A DNA stretch of 64,000 nucleotides, taken from Cryomorphaceae bacterium (GTDB taxonomy: Bacteria; Bacteroidota; Bacteroidia; Flavobacteriales_D; Sanyastnellaceae). Below are positions 53,368 to 62,758 of this stretch, one piece after another. The notes under the pieces are model-generated. The model did not search any database and was not told the origin of the DNA. It saw nothing but the letters and a program-made list of their open reading frames with translations. Every line of letters begins with the position of its first letter. Positions within the stretch are counted from its first letter, which is position 1. Location of the stretch: positions 1-64,000 of the forward strand of contig WGNM01000007.1 of the NCBI GenBank assembly GCA_016124575.1, given 5' to 3'. A program made the translations under genes and the position numbers.

Positions 53368-54045
53368 ATGATTCATCGCAAAGAATTTACCAAATACGCC
53401 GTGCACAATCACGGTATTAGCAGTCATTTTCTTGACGATTACGTCTCGAACGTATACGGAACGGAAAACATGACCCGGACAGTTATCGAAGAACGCAATC
53501 TTCCTTTCCGTGAAGTAGATGTATTCTCTCGCCTCATGGCAGACAGAATTATCTTCTTAGGAACCGCTATTGATGATTACATCGCCAATATCGTTCAGGC
53601 ACAATTGCTGTTTTTAGAGTCGGCTGATGCTACCAAAGACATTCAGATTTACATCAACTCTCCTGGAGGAAGTGTATATGCTGGATTGGGCATTTACGAC
53701 ACGATGCAGTACATCCGTCCTGATGTCGCTACCATTTGCACAGGAATGGCTGCTTCTATGGGAGCTGTTTTGTTAACCGCAGGAGCGGCTGGCAAACGAA
53801 CAGGCCTCAAGCACTCGCGTGTAATGATTCACCAGCCGTTGGGTGGTGCACGTGGTCAAGCATCAGACATCGAAATTACTGCTCGTGAAATTCAGAAATT
53901 GAAGCAGGAGTTGTATCAAATCATTGCCAATCACTCAGGACAAACCTATGAGAAGATTTGGGAAGACAGTGATCGTGACTACTGGATGAAAGCCGATGAA
54001 GCGAAAGCTTACGGAATGATTGATGAAGTCTTGGAGAAAAAATAA
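53368..54045 (+). CDS. clpP: ATP-dependent Clp protease proteolytic subunit
   Basis: A 225-residue serine peptidase of the ClpXP complex. The triad is visible as Ser130 (MAASMG), His155 (MIHQPLGG) and Asp204 (DRDYWM). An N-terminal extension of about 35 residues precedes the family core and is probably processed. The frame opens upstream to a TTG at 53320, but that codon is the likely -33 element, so ATG 53368 is used. It lies between tig and clpX, the usual order, with a terminator before clpX. Confidence 0.95.
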   Translation: MIHRKEFTKYAVHNHGISSHFLDDYVSNVYGTENMTRTVIEERNLPFREVDVFSRLMADRIIFLGTAIDDYIANIVQAQLLFLESADATKDIQIYINSPGGSVYAGLGIYDTMQYIRPDVATICTGMAASMGAVLLTAGAAGKRTGLKHSRVMIHQPLGGARGQASDIEITAREIQKLKQELYQIIANHSGQTYEKIWEDSDRDYWMKADEAKAYGMIDEVLEKK

Positions 54046-54089
54046 GACGTGATTCAATTTCTTTCACCACCTGTATTTTAAGTACCTTT

Positions 54090-54119
54090 GAAAGTCGTGT
54101 TCGCACGGCTTTCTTTTTT
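54090..54119 (+). terminator. Hairpin between clpP and clpX
   Basis: GAAAGTCGTG and CACGGCTTTC form a ten-base stem (one T-G wobble) with loop TTCG, followed by six T. It looks like an intrinsic terminator of clpP. A perfect -7 box TACCTTTG (54083-54090) overlaps its left edge. Confidence 0.75.
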
Positions 54120-54149
54120 GTCTTTCGAGACCTATTTATTAATTGCAAC

Positions 54150-55385
54150 ATGGCTGAAAAAGAAGTGAGTTGTTCCTTTTGTGGAAGGAAAAAACATGAA
54201 GTCAACATCCTCATTGCGGGGGTGACCGGACATATCTGCGACCACTGTGTGAGTCAGGCAGAAAACATTGTTAAAGAAGAACTTGCTGAGAACAAAAAAA
54301 CGCAAGCAGATTCTGCTTTAACACTTCAAAAACCAAAAGACATTAAACGCTTTTTGGATGAGTACGTGATCGGACAAGACGAGGCAAAGAAAGTGCTTAG
54401 TGTTGCCGTTTATAATCACTACAAACGTCTGCTTCAACCATTTAACAAAGAAACAGAAGATGTCGAAATAGAAAAGTCGAACATCATTCTTGTTGGAGAA
54501 ACAGGCACCGGAAAAACCCTTTTGGCGAAAACAATTGCCAAAATGCTGAATGTCCCCTTCTGCATCGCCGATGCTACCATCCTCACTGAAGCAGGATACG
54601 TAGGTGAAGACGTAGAAAGCGTTCTTTCTCGTCTGCTACAAGCTGCTGATTACGATGTTACAGCTGCTGAACGCGGCATTGTGTTTATAGACGAAATCGA
54701 TAAGATTGCGCGTAAAAGCGACAATCCTTCAATCACACGCGACGTGAGTGGAGAAGGTGTTCAACAAGCCCTCCTAAAACTACTCGAAGGTTCGCAAGTA
54801 AACGTCCCACCGCAAGGTGGAAGAAAACACCCAGAGCAAAAGCTCATCTCCGTAAACACAAAAAATATTCTCTTCATTTGCGGCGGTGCATTTGACGGTA
54901 TCAAGCAGATTATCGGACGCAGAACCAAGACCACGGCGATAGGGTACAGCGGCGCGGCGACTGAGAAAATCGAAGAACAAGACATCCTCAAATTCGTTTC
55001 CCCAACAGATTTGAAGTCTTTCGGTTTGATTCCCGAACTCATTGGCCGATTCCCAGTGATCAGCCACCTCGAATCACTCGATGCTGAATCGCTTCGACGC
55101 ATTCTCACCGAACCAAAAAATGCGTTGGTGAAACAATATGTGAAACTCTTCGAGATGGACCACGTGAAACTAAGTTTCGATAAAAAAGTGCTCGATTTCA
55201 TTGTGGAGAAAGCGGTGGAATATAAACTTGGCGCGCGCGGACTGCGTTCTATTTGTGAAGCACTTATGACCGATGCCATGTTCGAACTGCCAAGCAGTGA
55301 AGGGGAACACGAATTTAAAGTGACCCTGCAATATGCTCAAGAGAAATTTAGCAAGTCTAAAATTAGCCAACTCAAAGTGGCCTGA
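54150..55385 (+). CDS. clpX: ATP-dependent Clp protease ATP-binding subunit ClpX
   Basis: A 411-residue AAA+ unfoldase for ClpP. The N-terminal zinc finger has Cys8, Cys11, Cys30 and Cys33. Walker A GETGTGKT is near 115, Walker [12 protein letters not shown] follows, and sensor 2 is in [10 protein letters not shown]. The ClpP-docking IGF-like loop is IGRRTK-adjacent (KQIIGR). It starts 30 bases after the hairpin at 54090-54119, so it may be expressed partly independently of clpP. Confidence 0.96.
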   Translation: MAEKEVSCSFCGRKKHEVNILIAGVTGHICDHCVSQAENIVKEELAENKKTQADSALTLQKPKDIKRFLDEYVIGQDEAKKVLSVAVYNHYKRLLQPFNKETEDVEIEKSNIILVGETGTGKTLLAKTIAKMLNVPFCIADATILTEAGYVGEDVESVLSRLLQAADYDVTAAERGIVFIDEIDKIARKSDNPSITRDVSGEGVQQALLKLLEGSQVNVPPQGGRKHPEQKLISVNTKNILFICGGAFDGIKQIIGRRTKTTAIGYSGAATEKIEEQDILKFVSPTDLKSFGLIPELIGRFPVISHLESLDAESLRRILTEPKNALVKQYVKLFEMDHVKLSFDKKVLDFIVEKAVEYKLGARGLRSICEALMTDAMFELPSSEGEHEFKVTLQYAQEKFSKSKISQLKVA

Positions 55386-55511
55386 AAATGAAACTGTTCG
55401 CAAAATTGTGAATTAATTGTGAATAACCCAAAGGACTAAAAAGGGCAATTCCGTCGATAGGTACTTAACTTCACAACGCGAATAACGATTTTTACATGAT
55501 TTCTTAATGAG

Positions 55512-55546
55512 CTGCCGTTTCTATTACGAAACGGCAGTTTGTTTTC
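55512..55546 (+). terminator. clpX terminator
   Basis: CTGCCGTTTC and GAAACGGCAG form a perfect ten-base stem (55512-55537) with loop TATTAC, followed by TTTGTTTTC. It lies 127 bases after clpX and right before mutS. Confidence 0.75.
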
Positions 55547-55559
55547 TACCCCATCGCAA

Positions 55560-58187
55560 GTGAGCTCAACGACTGAAAAACCAGACATAGTAGAAACCCC
55601 ACTAATGAAGCAATACAACAGTATCAAGGCGAAACACCCTGATGCCTTGTTGCTGTTTCGAGTAGGAGACTTCTACGAAACCTTTGGTGCCGACGCTGTG
55701 AAAGCTTCTCAGGTGCTTGGCATTGTTTTAACGAAACGCAAAAATGGTGCTGCTGCCTATGTAGAACTTGCAGGATTTCCTCACCACTCCCTCGATACGT
55801 ACTTGCCTCGATTGGTTCGTGCAGGAAACCGCGTAGCGATCTGCGATCAACTCGAAGATCCCAAAGCAACCAAAACCATCGTAAAAAGAGGAGTGACCGA
55901 ATTGGTTACTCCAGGAGTATCGATGAACGACAAGGTACTCGAAGTAAAATCAAACAACTTCTTAGCTGCTGTAGCCATTGGCGACAAAAAATCAGACGCG
56001 GGAGTTTCGTTTTTAGATATCTCTACAGGTGAGTTCTTTGTCGCAGAAGGCTCAATAAGTTACATCGACAAACTGCTGCAGAGCTTTCGACCGAGTGAGG
56101 TGCTTTATCCACGTAATCGTGATGCAGACTTCTTTGAGTCTTTTGGTGATCAGTTCTATTCATATCGCCTTGATGATTGGGTGTTTACTCAAGACTTCGG
56201 ACGTGAATCATTGTTGAAACACTTCCAAACCGGGTCGCTGAAAGGATTTGGTATTGATGACTTGAATCTGGGCATCATCGCTGCTGGTGCAGCCCTGCAC
56301 TACTTGGGAGAAACAAAGCACAAAGACACTGCCCACATCCGTTCAATAAGCCGAGTGGCTGAAGATTCGTATGTGTGGCTCGACAAGTTCACAATACGCA
56401 ACCTCGAACTTATTCACTCGCCGCATCCGGATGCAACTACACTGATAAATGTTCTCGATCATACAATCAGTCCGATGGGCAGTCGCATGCTCAAACGCTG
56501 GTTGATACTGCCTCTGCGCGACATCCGAGAAATCGATGCTCGTCTGAATGTGGTTACTCATTTTGTAGCCAATGAAGCCGAAATTGGCGCCATCGCAGAA
56601 GAGATGAAGTCGATTGGAGACCTTGAAAGGCTAATTTCAAAAGCAGCGACTTCACGCATCAATCCACGCGAAATGGTGCAGTTGCGTGACGCTCTGGCAG
56701 CCATTGAACCCATCCGCGAATACTGCTTGAATAACGGCCCGAAAGAGCTGAAACACCTTGGCGACCAATTGAACCCTTGCGTTGTAATTCGCGACCGGAT
56801 AACCAAAGAAATAAAAGACGATGCCCCGATGGCCATTCACAAAGGGGGAGTCATCAACGATGGTGTAGATGCTGAACTTGATGACTTGCGGACAATCGCA
56901 TTCCACGGCAAAGACATGCTGATGGCCATTCAGCAGCGCGAGATCGAAAACACAGGAATTACTTCCCTAAAAGTTTCGTACAACAATGTCTTTGGATACT
57001 ACATCGAAGTGCGCAATATGCACAAAGACAAAGTGCCTGAAACGTGGATTCGCAAGCAAACATTAACCCAAGCAGAGCGCTACATCACCGAGGAATTGAA
57101 AATTCTCGAAGGAAAAATTCTAACCGCGGAAGATAAAATCGGCGAAATCGAACAACAGGTTTTCATCCGCTTGGTGAACGAACTTGCAGGTTACCTGGCC
57201 CCGATTCAACTCAATGCCCAAATAATAGCACGCATCGACTGCCTTGTCGGTTTCGCGCGTACAGCGCGGAAATACAACTACTGCCGCCCTGAACTGCTCG
57301 ACAATACTATTCTCGACATCAAAGGAGGCCGACATCCTGTGATTGAACAGCACCTGCCTCTGGGTGAATCGTATGTCGATAACGATGTCCAACTCGATAA
57401 CGACACCCAACAAATCATCATGATCACGGGCCCTAACATGTCGGGTAAATCAGCATTGCTTCGTCAAACCGCGCTGATTACCCTGATGGCTCAGATGGGT
57501 AGCTATGTACCGGCCAAATCAGCTGCCATTGGTGTGGTAGATAAGATTTTTACACGCGTAGGTGCATCAGACAATATCTCAAGCGGAGAATCGACGTTCA
57601 TGGTAGAGATGAATGAAACAGCATCGATACTCAACAATGTTACCGATCGCAGTTTGGTATTGCTAGATGAAATCGGACGTGGTACAAGCACGTACGATGG
57701 TATTTCAATTGCTTGGGCCATAGCTGAATTCTTGCATGAGAACAATAAGTCGCTCGCAAAAACACTGTTTGCTACACACTACCATGAGTTGAATGAAATG
57801 GCAGGTATTTTTCCGCGTATTCACAACTACAATGTATCTGTTCGAGAAGTGGGCGGCAAGGTAATCTTCCTGAGAAAGTTGGCTCCAGGAGGCAGCAATC
57901 ACAGCTTTGGTATTCACGTAGCGCGTTTAGCAGGCATGCCTCCGCGGGTTATCAAACGCGCCGAAGAAGTGCTTAAACAATTGGAGCATTCGCATGCTTC
58001 TGAGCTGTCAAACAAAACCAAAGAAATAGCGCAAGATCAGGTGCAGCTAAGCTTCTTCCAACTCGACGACCCCGTTTTGAGCAGTGTGAAAGATGAGATT
58101 TTGGCTACCGACATCAACACCCTAACTCCTGTGGAGGCGCTGATGAAACTCAATGAAATCAAAAAAATGGTCATGGGGCGCTCATAG
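55560..58187 (+). CDS. mutS: DNA mismatch repair protein MutS
   Basis: An 875-residue mismatch sensor. The N-terminal mismatch-binding motif is in [11 protein letters not shown], the middle connector and lever domains are present, and the ATPase domain has Walker [10 protein letters not shown] (near 623) and [12 protein letters not shown]. The C-terminal helix-turn-helix follows. The conserved [13 protein letters not shown] must be inside the protein, so the start is either GTG 55560 (chosen) or the TTG at 55539 within the terminator T tract; the ATG at 55605 is too late. It overlaps the convergent ald gene by six bases. Confidence 0.93.
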   Translation: MSSTTEKPDIVETPLMKQYNSIKAKHPDALLLFRVGDFYETFGADAVKASQVLGIVLTKRKNGAAAYVELAGFPHHSLDTYLPRLVRAGNRVAICDQLEDPKATKTIVKRGVTELVTPGVSMNDKVLEVKSNNFLAAVAIGDKKSDAGVSFLDISTGEFFVAEGSISYIDKLLQSFRPSEVLYPRNRDADFFESFGDQFYSYRLDDWVFTQDFGRESLLKHFQTGSLKGFGIDDLNLGIIAAGAALHYLGETKHKDTAHIRSISRVAEDSYVWLDKFTIRNLELIHSPHPDATTLINVLDHTISPMGSRMLKRWLILPLRDIREIDARLNVVTHFVANEAEIGAIAEEMKSIGDLERLISKAATSRINPREMVQLRDALAAIEPIREYCLNNGPKELKHLGDQLNPCVVIRDRITKEIKDDAPMAIHKGGVINDGVDAELDDLRTIAFHGKDMLMAIQQREIENTGITSLKVSYNNVFGYYIEVRNMHKDKVPETWIRKQTLTQAERYITEELKILEGKILTAEDKIGEIEQQVFIRLVNELAGYLAPIQLNAQIIARIDCLVGFARTARKYNYCRPELLDNTILDIKGGRHPVIEQHLPLGESYVDNDVQLDNDTQQIIMITGPNMSGKSALLRQTALITLMAQMGSYVPAKSAAIGVVDKIFTRVGASDNISSGESTFMVEMNETASILNNVTDRSLVLLDEIGRGTSTYDGISIAWAIAEFLHENNKSLAKTLFATHYHELNEMAGIFPRIHNYNVSVREVGGKVIFLRKLAPGGSNHSFGIHVARLAGMPPRVIKRAEEVLKQLEHSHASELSNKTKEIAQDQVQLSFFQLDDPVLSSVKDEILATDINTLTPVEALMKLNEIKKMVMGRS

Positions 58188-59402
58188 CGCAGCAAGCAAG
58201 AGTTTTAGGCTTTTCCAAGGTAGCGAAAAGGCTTCTCCGATAATCTCATTTGTCAATGTACCATTGAACAGATAAACACCATTTCTCAATCCGTCATGAC
58301 GCTTGATTGAATTGGTACATCCACCATCACTCCCTATCGAAAGTAATATTGGAGCAAAGATATTGCTCAGCGCATAGCTGGCTGTTCTCGACACACGCGA
58401 AGCTACGTTTGGCACACAATAGTGCACTACTCCAAACTCCTTGTAAATTGGATTTTCATGATTTGCCACCCGAGAAGTCTCAAAGCACCCACCTTGATCA
58501 ATGCTTATGTCGACAATAACCGACCCATACTTCATGTTGCTCACCATTTCTGAAGTAACAACGCAGGGTGTCCGCCCGAACGGTGCGCGCAATGCACCAA
58601 TGGCGACGTCGGCATTTTGAAGTGCAGCCCTCAGCGCTTCTGGTTGAAAGGTTGATGTCCACATGCGATACCCAAGGTCGTTTTGCAGTCGACGCAACTT
58701 GTAAATACTGTTGTCAAAAACCTTCACACTTGCGCCCAAACCCAAGGCTGCGCGCGCAGCAAATTCACCCACTGCACCAGCGCCGAGAATTACCACCTCT
58801 GTAGGACGCACTCCACTGATACCGCCGAACATCAGACCTTGGCCCTTGTTCACATTGCTCAAATACTCCGCAGCAATCAAAACTGACGTATTGCCTGCTA
58901 TCTCGCCCATGGCGCGAACGACAGGAAAAATGCCCGTTTCATCTTTTATGTAATCCCATGCAATGGCTGTGATTTTTTTCGCCATCATGATTTTTAGTGA
59001 ATCGACAGGTTGAACCGTAAGCTGCAGTGCTGAAAACAATGTTTGCTTACCAGGCATCATCTCCACCTCTTCCATAGAGGGAGGGGCCACCTTCAAAAGA
59101 ATATGACTTTGGAATATTTCTTTTCTATCGTAAACGATTCGTGCTCCCGCCTCGCTGTAGTCGCGATCTTGAAAACTCGCCTCTTTACCAGCATTCGTCT
59201 CAACAAGTACTTCATGTCCGTTGCCCACCAATACAGCAACCGCCTCAGGAACCAATGCCACACGCTTTTCTTGAAACGATGTTTCACGAGGTATGCCAAT
59301 TGTCAAACGCTCATTTCGCTTACCGATTTCGAGCATTTCTTCTTGTGGCAACAATGCTGCTTCATGTGCTAAGGCACGAATGGCTTCCTTCTTCTGATCC
59401 AT
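58182..59402 (-). CDS. ald: Alanine dehydrogenase
   Basis: A 406-residue NAD-dependent enzyme converting L-alanine to pyruvate and ammonia. Features are [21 protein letters not shown], the catalytic His/Lys region, the Rossmann motif [37 protein letters not shown], and [16 protein letters not shown]. There is an N-terminal extension of about 32 residues before the fold, seen in Bacteroidota members. An ATG at 59414 would add four residues. A weak -7 box CAAATTTG precedes it. The family is close to transhydrogenase alpha, but the length supports alanine dehydrogenase. Confidence 0.88.
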   Translation of the reverse strand: MDQKKEAIRALAHEAALLPQEEMLEIGKRNERLTIGIPRETSFQEKRVALVPEAVAVLVGNGHEVLVETNAGKEASFQDRDYSEAGARIVYDRKEIFQSHILLKVAPPSMEEVEMMPGKQTLFSALQLTVQPVDSLKIMMAKKITAIAWDYIKDETGIFPVVRAMGEIAGNTSVLIAAEYLSNVNKGQGLMFGGISGVRPTEVVILGAGAVGEFAARAALGLGASVKVFDNSIYKLRRLQNDLGYRMWTSTFQPEALRAALQNADVAIGALRAPFGRTPCVVTSEMVSNMKYGSVIVDISIDQGGCFETSRVANHENPIYKEFGVVHYCVPNVASRVSRTASYALSNIFAPILLSIGSDGGCTNSIKRHDGLRNGVYLFNGTLTNEIIGEAFSLPWKSLKLLLAAL

Positions 59403-59441
59403 GAGACGACACAAATTTGTACGTTAAGTGAAGGTACAAAA

Positions 59442-59861
59442 TCACACAAAAGACTCGACCACGATCTCACGTTGGTTATTCACTACTTTAATATGGATAT
59501 TTATTCCGTTCTCAGGCATGAGAAAACCCAAGCGCTCAGGCCACTCCACCAAACACAAGCCTCCTCCATCAAAATATTCCTCAATGCCAATATCCAAAGC
59601 CTCTTCAGGCGATTCCAAACGATACAAATCAAAGTGAAACACCCGCTTACCAGAAGATGTTTGGTATTCGTTGACAAGAGAAAAAGTCGGACTGCTTACT
59701 TCGTCTTCCACACCTATTGCGCGACAAAACGATTTAATTAGTGTTGTTTTTCCGCTTCCCATTTCACCGAAAAAGAGAACCACTCCACTTTCTGGCAGGA
59801 GTTTTTTCAGCGTTTCAGCGCAAACGTCGACATCGGCTAGCGTTTCAGCAACGATTTTCAT
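59442..59861 (-). CDS. tsaE: tRNA threonylcarbamoyladenosine biosynthesis protein TsaE
   Basis: A 139-residue P-loop ATPase of the t6A37 tRNA-modification complex. Walker A GEMGSGKTT is at 32-40, with SSPTFSLVNEY and LVEWPERLG, which are diagnostic. It starts one base after the porX stop and is probably co-transcribed with it. Confidence 0.93.
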   Translation of the reverse strand: MKIVAETLADVDVCAETLKKLLPESGVVLFFGEMGSGKTTLIKSFCRAIGVEDEVSSPTFSLVNEYQTSSGKRVFHFDLYRLESPEEALDIGIEEYFDGGGLCLVEWPERLGFLMPENGINIHIKVVNNQREIVVESFV

Positions 59862-59862
59862 G

Positions 59863-61419
59863 TTATCGCGGCGAGAGCGTTACGAATGGAATCAAGACCT
59901 CCTCCATCGAAACACCACCGTGTTGGAAAGTGTTTCTGTAGTAGTTGACGAAATGATTGTAGTTATTCGGATAAACGAAGAAATCTTTTCCCGTGGCGAA
60001 GACATAATGCGTACTCATGTTCATTTTCGGCAAGTAGGCTTTGTCGGGATTCGTTACTGCGAAAACCTCGCGTGCGTTGTAGTCGAGATTTCTACCTGCC
60101 TTGTATCTCAAGTTTGTATTGGTATTGCGGTCTCCAACCACTTTTATCGGGTTCTCAACCTTCACTGTTCCATGATCGGTGGTGATGATCAGTTTTGCAC
60201 CCATTGCGACAGCGCGGCGCAGCATTTCTTGCAGCGGACTATGATCAAACCATGATTGGGTGATTGAGCGGTATGCCGAGCTATCGTCAGCCAGTTCTTT
60301 GATAACTTCCATCTCCGTGCGAGCGTGCGAAAGCATATCAACGAAGTTGTACACGATCACATTCAGCTTGTTCCCTTTCAGTTCATGAAAAGAATCTAGC
60401 AATCGCTTTCCAGCATTGAGATTCGTCACCTTATTGTACGAGTGTTTCACATTCAAACCGTTGCGTTTTAGATTGGCTTCTAAAAACTCAGCTTCGTACA
60501 TGTTCTTTCCACCTTCATCATCTTCATTTTTCCAGTATTTCGGAAAAAGCCGTTCCATTTCACTCGGTAGCAATCCAGAAAACAGCGCATTTCGCGCATA
60601 TTGCGTCGCGGTTGGCAGAATGCTGTAGTACATCGATTCTTCATCGAGTCGGCAGAACTCATTCAACTTTGGCTGAATTACCTTCCACTGATCAAATCTT
60701 AGGTTATCTATCACAATCAAGAAAACTGGGGTATCTCCCGTTTGCTCAATGATCGGGCGTATCTTGTTTTTAAAAAGCGTATGACTCATGGTTGGCGCTG
60801 CCCCATCCCCTTGCAACCAATCGATGTAGTTTTCTTTTATGAAGCGCATGAATTGATCATTGGCCTCATTTTGCTGCATATCAAACACTTCCATCATTCC
60901 TTTGTCTTCAGAATTTTCCAATTCCAAATCCCAGAAAATCAGCTTTTTGTATAGGTCAGCCCAATCAGCGGCATCCATGTTCGACATCATGCGCATACCG
61001 ATTTCTCGAAACTCACGCTGGTAGTCAGACGTCGTTTTCTCGCTTACCAACCTCGTCTTGTCAAGGTTCTTCTTTACAGAGAGTAGAATTTGATTCGGGT
61101 TCACTGGCTTTATCAGATAATCACTGATTTTACTACCAATGGCCTCTTCCATGATGTGTTCTTCTTCACTCTTGGTGATCATGATAATTGGCAAAGAAGA
61201 ATCCAATTCCTTGATTTTCTGCAAGGTCTCCAAGCCTGAAAGTCCGGGCATATTCTCATCGAGAAATACAATATCGAAGTAATGTTCATCAACGAGCTCA
61301 ACAGCTTCGGCTCCATTGTTCACGGCAGTAACCTCGTATCCTTTTTGTTCAAGGAATAAAACGTGAGGTTTTAAGAGATCTATCTCGTCATCGGCCCAGA
61401 GAATGCGTACTTTCGACAT
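59863..61419 (-). CDS. porX: Type IX secretion response regulator PorX (receiver plus PglZ phosphatase-like domain)
   Basis: 518 residues. The N-terminal receiver domain has Asp10, Asp11, the phospho-acceptor Asp54 in FLDENMPGLSG, and a Lys near 104 in YLIKPVNP. The C-terminal half is an alkaline-phosphatase-like PglZ domain with the threonine nucleophile segment LPTATQYARNALFSG, a central YNFVDMLSHARTEME and metal residues in TTDHGTVKVENP. PorX with the PorY kinase controls T9SS genes and may hydrolyse nucleotides. The frame opens 18 residues upstream, but MSKVRILWADDEI is the receiver start. PorY is not adjacent. Confidence 0.93.
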   Translation of the reverse strand: MSKVRILWADDEIDLLKPHVLFLEQKGYEVTAVNNGAEAVELVDEHYFDIVFLDENMPGLSGLETLQKIKELDSSLPIIMITKSEEEHIMEEAIGSKISDYLIKPVNPNQILLSVKKNLDKTRLVSEKTTSDYQREFREIGMRMMSNMDAADWADLYKKLIFWDLELENSEDKGMMEVFDMQQNEANDQFMRFIKENYIDWLQGDGAAPTMSHTLFKNKIRPIIEQTGDTPVFLIVIDNLRFDQWKVIQPKLNEFCRLDEESMYYSILPTATQYARNALFSGLLPSEMERLFPKYWKNEDDEGGKNMYEAEFLEANLKRNGLNVKHSYNKVTNLNAGKRLLDSFHELKGNKLNVIVYNFVDMLSHARTEMEVIKELADDSSAYRSITQSWFDHSPLQEMLRRAVAMGAKLIITTDHGTVKVENPIKVVGDRNTNTNLRYKAGRNLDYNAREVFAVTNPDKAYLPKMNMSTHYVFATGKDFFVYPNNYNHFVNYYRNTFQHGGVSMEEVLIPFVTLSPR

Positions 61420-61531
61420 AAGGTTGTTTGTTTGTATGTTCACGGTCTCGATTCCATATCTTTGGCGAGACACTGCAAAGAAACGGAAAGAAGACGCATT
61501 TCTTGTCTGAAACTGTAATTGAAGCTAAAAG

Positions 61532-62758
61532 GTGGCTCTAAATAAACGTAAAATACTCAACGACCCTGTTTATGGGTTCATCGCTCTTCGATACGAGCGA
61601 CTGTTGGATCTTATAGACCATCCTTATTTTCAGCGCCTGCGGCGGATATCCCAACTTGGACTGTCTTCTCTTGTTTACCCTGGTGCTACGCACAACCGTT
61701 ACCACCACGCCATTGGCGCTGTGCATTTGATGCAGAATGCCATTGATGAAATCCGTTGGAAGGGACATGAAATAAGCGATCAGGAGGCCGAGGCGGTTTG
61801 CATGGCAATTCTTTTGCATGACATCGGACATGGTCCGTTTAGCCATGCGCTTGAGCACACCATCGTGCAAGGTGTGAACCACGAGTCAATCTCTGTTTTT
61901 ATCATGAACCTCATCAACGAGGAGATGAATGGCGCGTTAAATCTTACGATCGAAATTTTCAACGACCACTACCACAAGCGTTTTTTGCATCAGCTTGTAT
62001 CGTCGCAATTGGATATGGACCGCTTAGACTACCTCAGTCGTGATAGTTTTTACTCCGGTGTTACGGAAGGCAAAATTGGCTCGGAGCGCATCATTAAGAT
62101 GCTAAACGTTGTCGACGACACCCTGGTAATCGAAGAAAAAGGAATCTACTCAATCGAAAAATTCATCGTCGCTCGCAGACTCATGTATTGGCAAGTTTAC
62201 CTGCACAAAACCGTTCTTTCAGCCGAATTCATGCTGGTGAATGTCTTAAAGCGTGCGAAAGAACTGGTCAAAAACCAACAATCTGTTTTTGCCTCGCCGG
62301 CGCTCAAGCTTTTCCTTGAAAACGATTTTCAGCATCAAGATTTTTTAGCGGATGCCGCTGTGTTGGCTGCCTTTTGTGATCTCGACGATTACGATATTCT
62401 GGGTGCCATTAAAGTTTGGCAAAAGCATGACGACCGCGTGCTGTCAGAATTGTGCACACGGTTGATCAATCGCGACTTGTTCAAGATAGCCCTGCGCAAA
62501 GAAGCCTATTCTCAAGACGAAGTGAAAAAAGTCATCAAGCGGGTTGCTGCTCAATTGAAATTGACCGAGCACGAAGCAAGCTATTTCGTGATTCACGAAA
62601 CCGTCAACAACAGAGCGTATGACTCATCAGACAGCCCCATTCTTGTTTTGATGAAAAACGGTGAATTGCTGGATGTTGCCAAAGCGTCAGACCACCTCAA
62701 TCTATCGGCTTTAGCCATCAAGGTTGAGAAACACTTCTTAGCTTTTCCGAGCTACTAA
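61532..62758 (+). CDS. HD superfamily phosphohydrolase (dNTPase-like)
   Basis: A 408-residue protein of the YdhJ/dGTPase-like HD family. The metal ligands are seen as RYHHAIGAVHLM, LLHDIGHGPFSHALEH (HD pair near 94-95) and QLDMDRLDYLSRDSFYSGV. It starts with GTG at 61532, giving MALNKRKILNDPVYGFI, which is the conserved opening of the family. The substrate is probably a nucleotide but is not assigned. It ends one base before the convergent rng gene and lies divergently from porX. Confidence 0.88.
   Translation: MALNKRKILNDPVYGFIALRYERLLDLIDHPYFQRLRRISQLGLSSLVYPGATHNRYHHAIGAVHLMQNAIDEIRWKGHEISDQEAEAVCMAILLHDIGHGPFSHALEHTIVQGVNHESISVFIMNLINEEMNGALNLTIEIFNDHYHKRFLHQLVSSQLDMDRLDYLSRDSFYSGVTEGKIGSERIIKMLNVVDDTLVIEEKGIYSIEKFIVARRLMYWQVYLHKTVLSAEFMLVNVLKRAKELVKNQQSVFASPALKLFLENDFQHQDFLADAAVLAAFCDLDDYDILGAIKVWQKHDDRVLSELCTRLINRDLFKIALRKEAYSQDEVKKVIKRVAAQLKLTEHEASYFVIHETVNNRAYDSSDSPILVLMKNGELLDVAKASDHLNLSALAIKVEKHFLAFPSY

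Noticed and set aside
55539-55559. TTG at 55539 as the mutS start
   Set aside because: It lies in the T tract of the clpX terminator; the in-frame GTG at 55560 still includes the conserved N-terminus. The choice is not certain.
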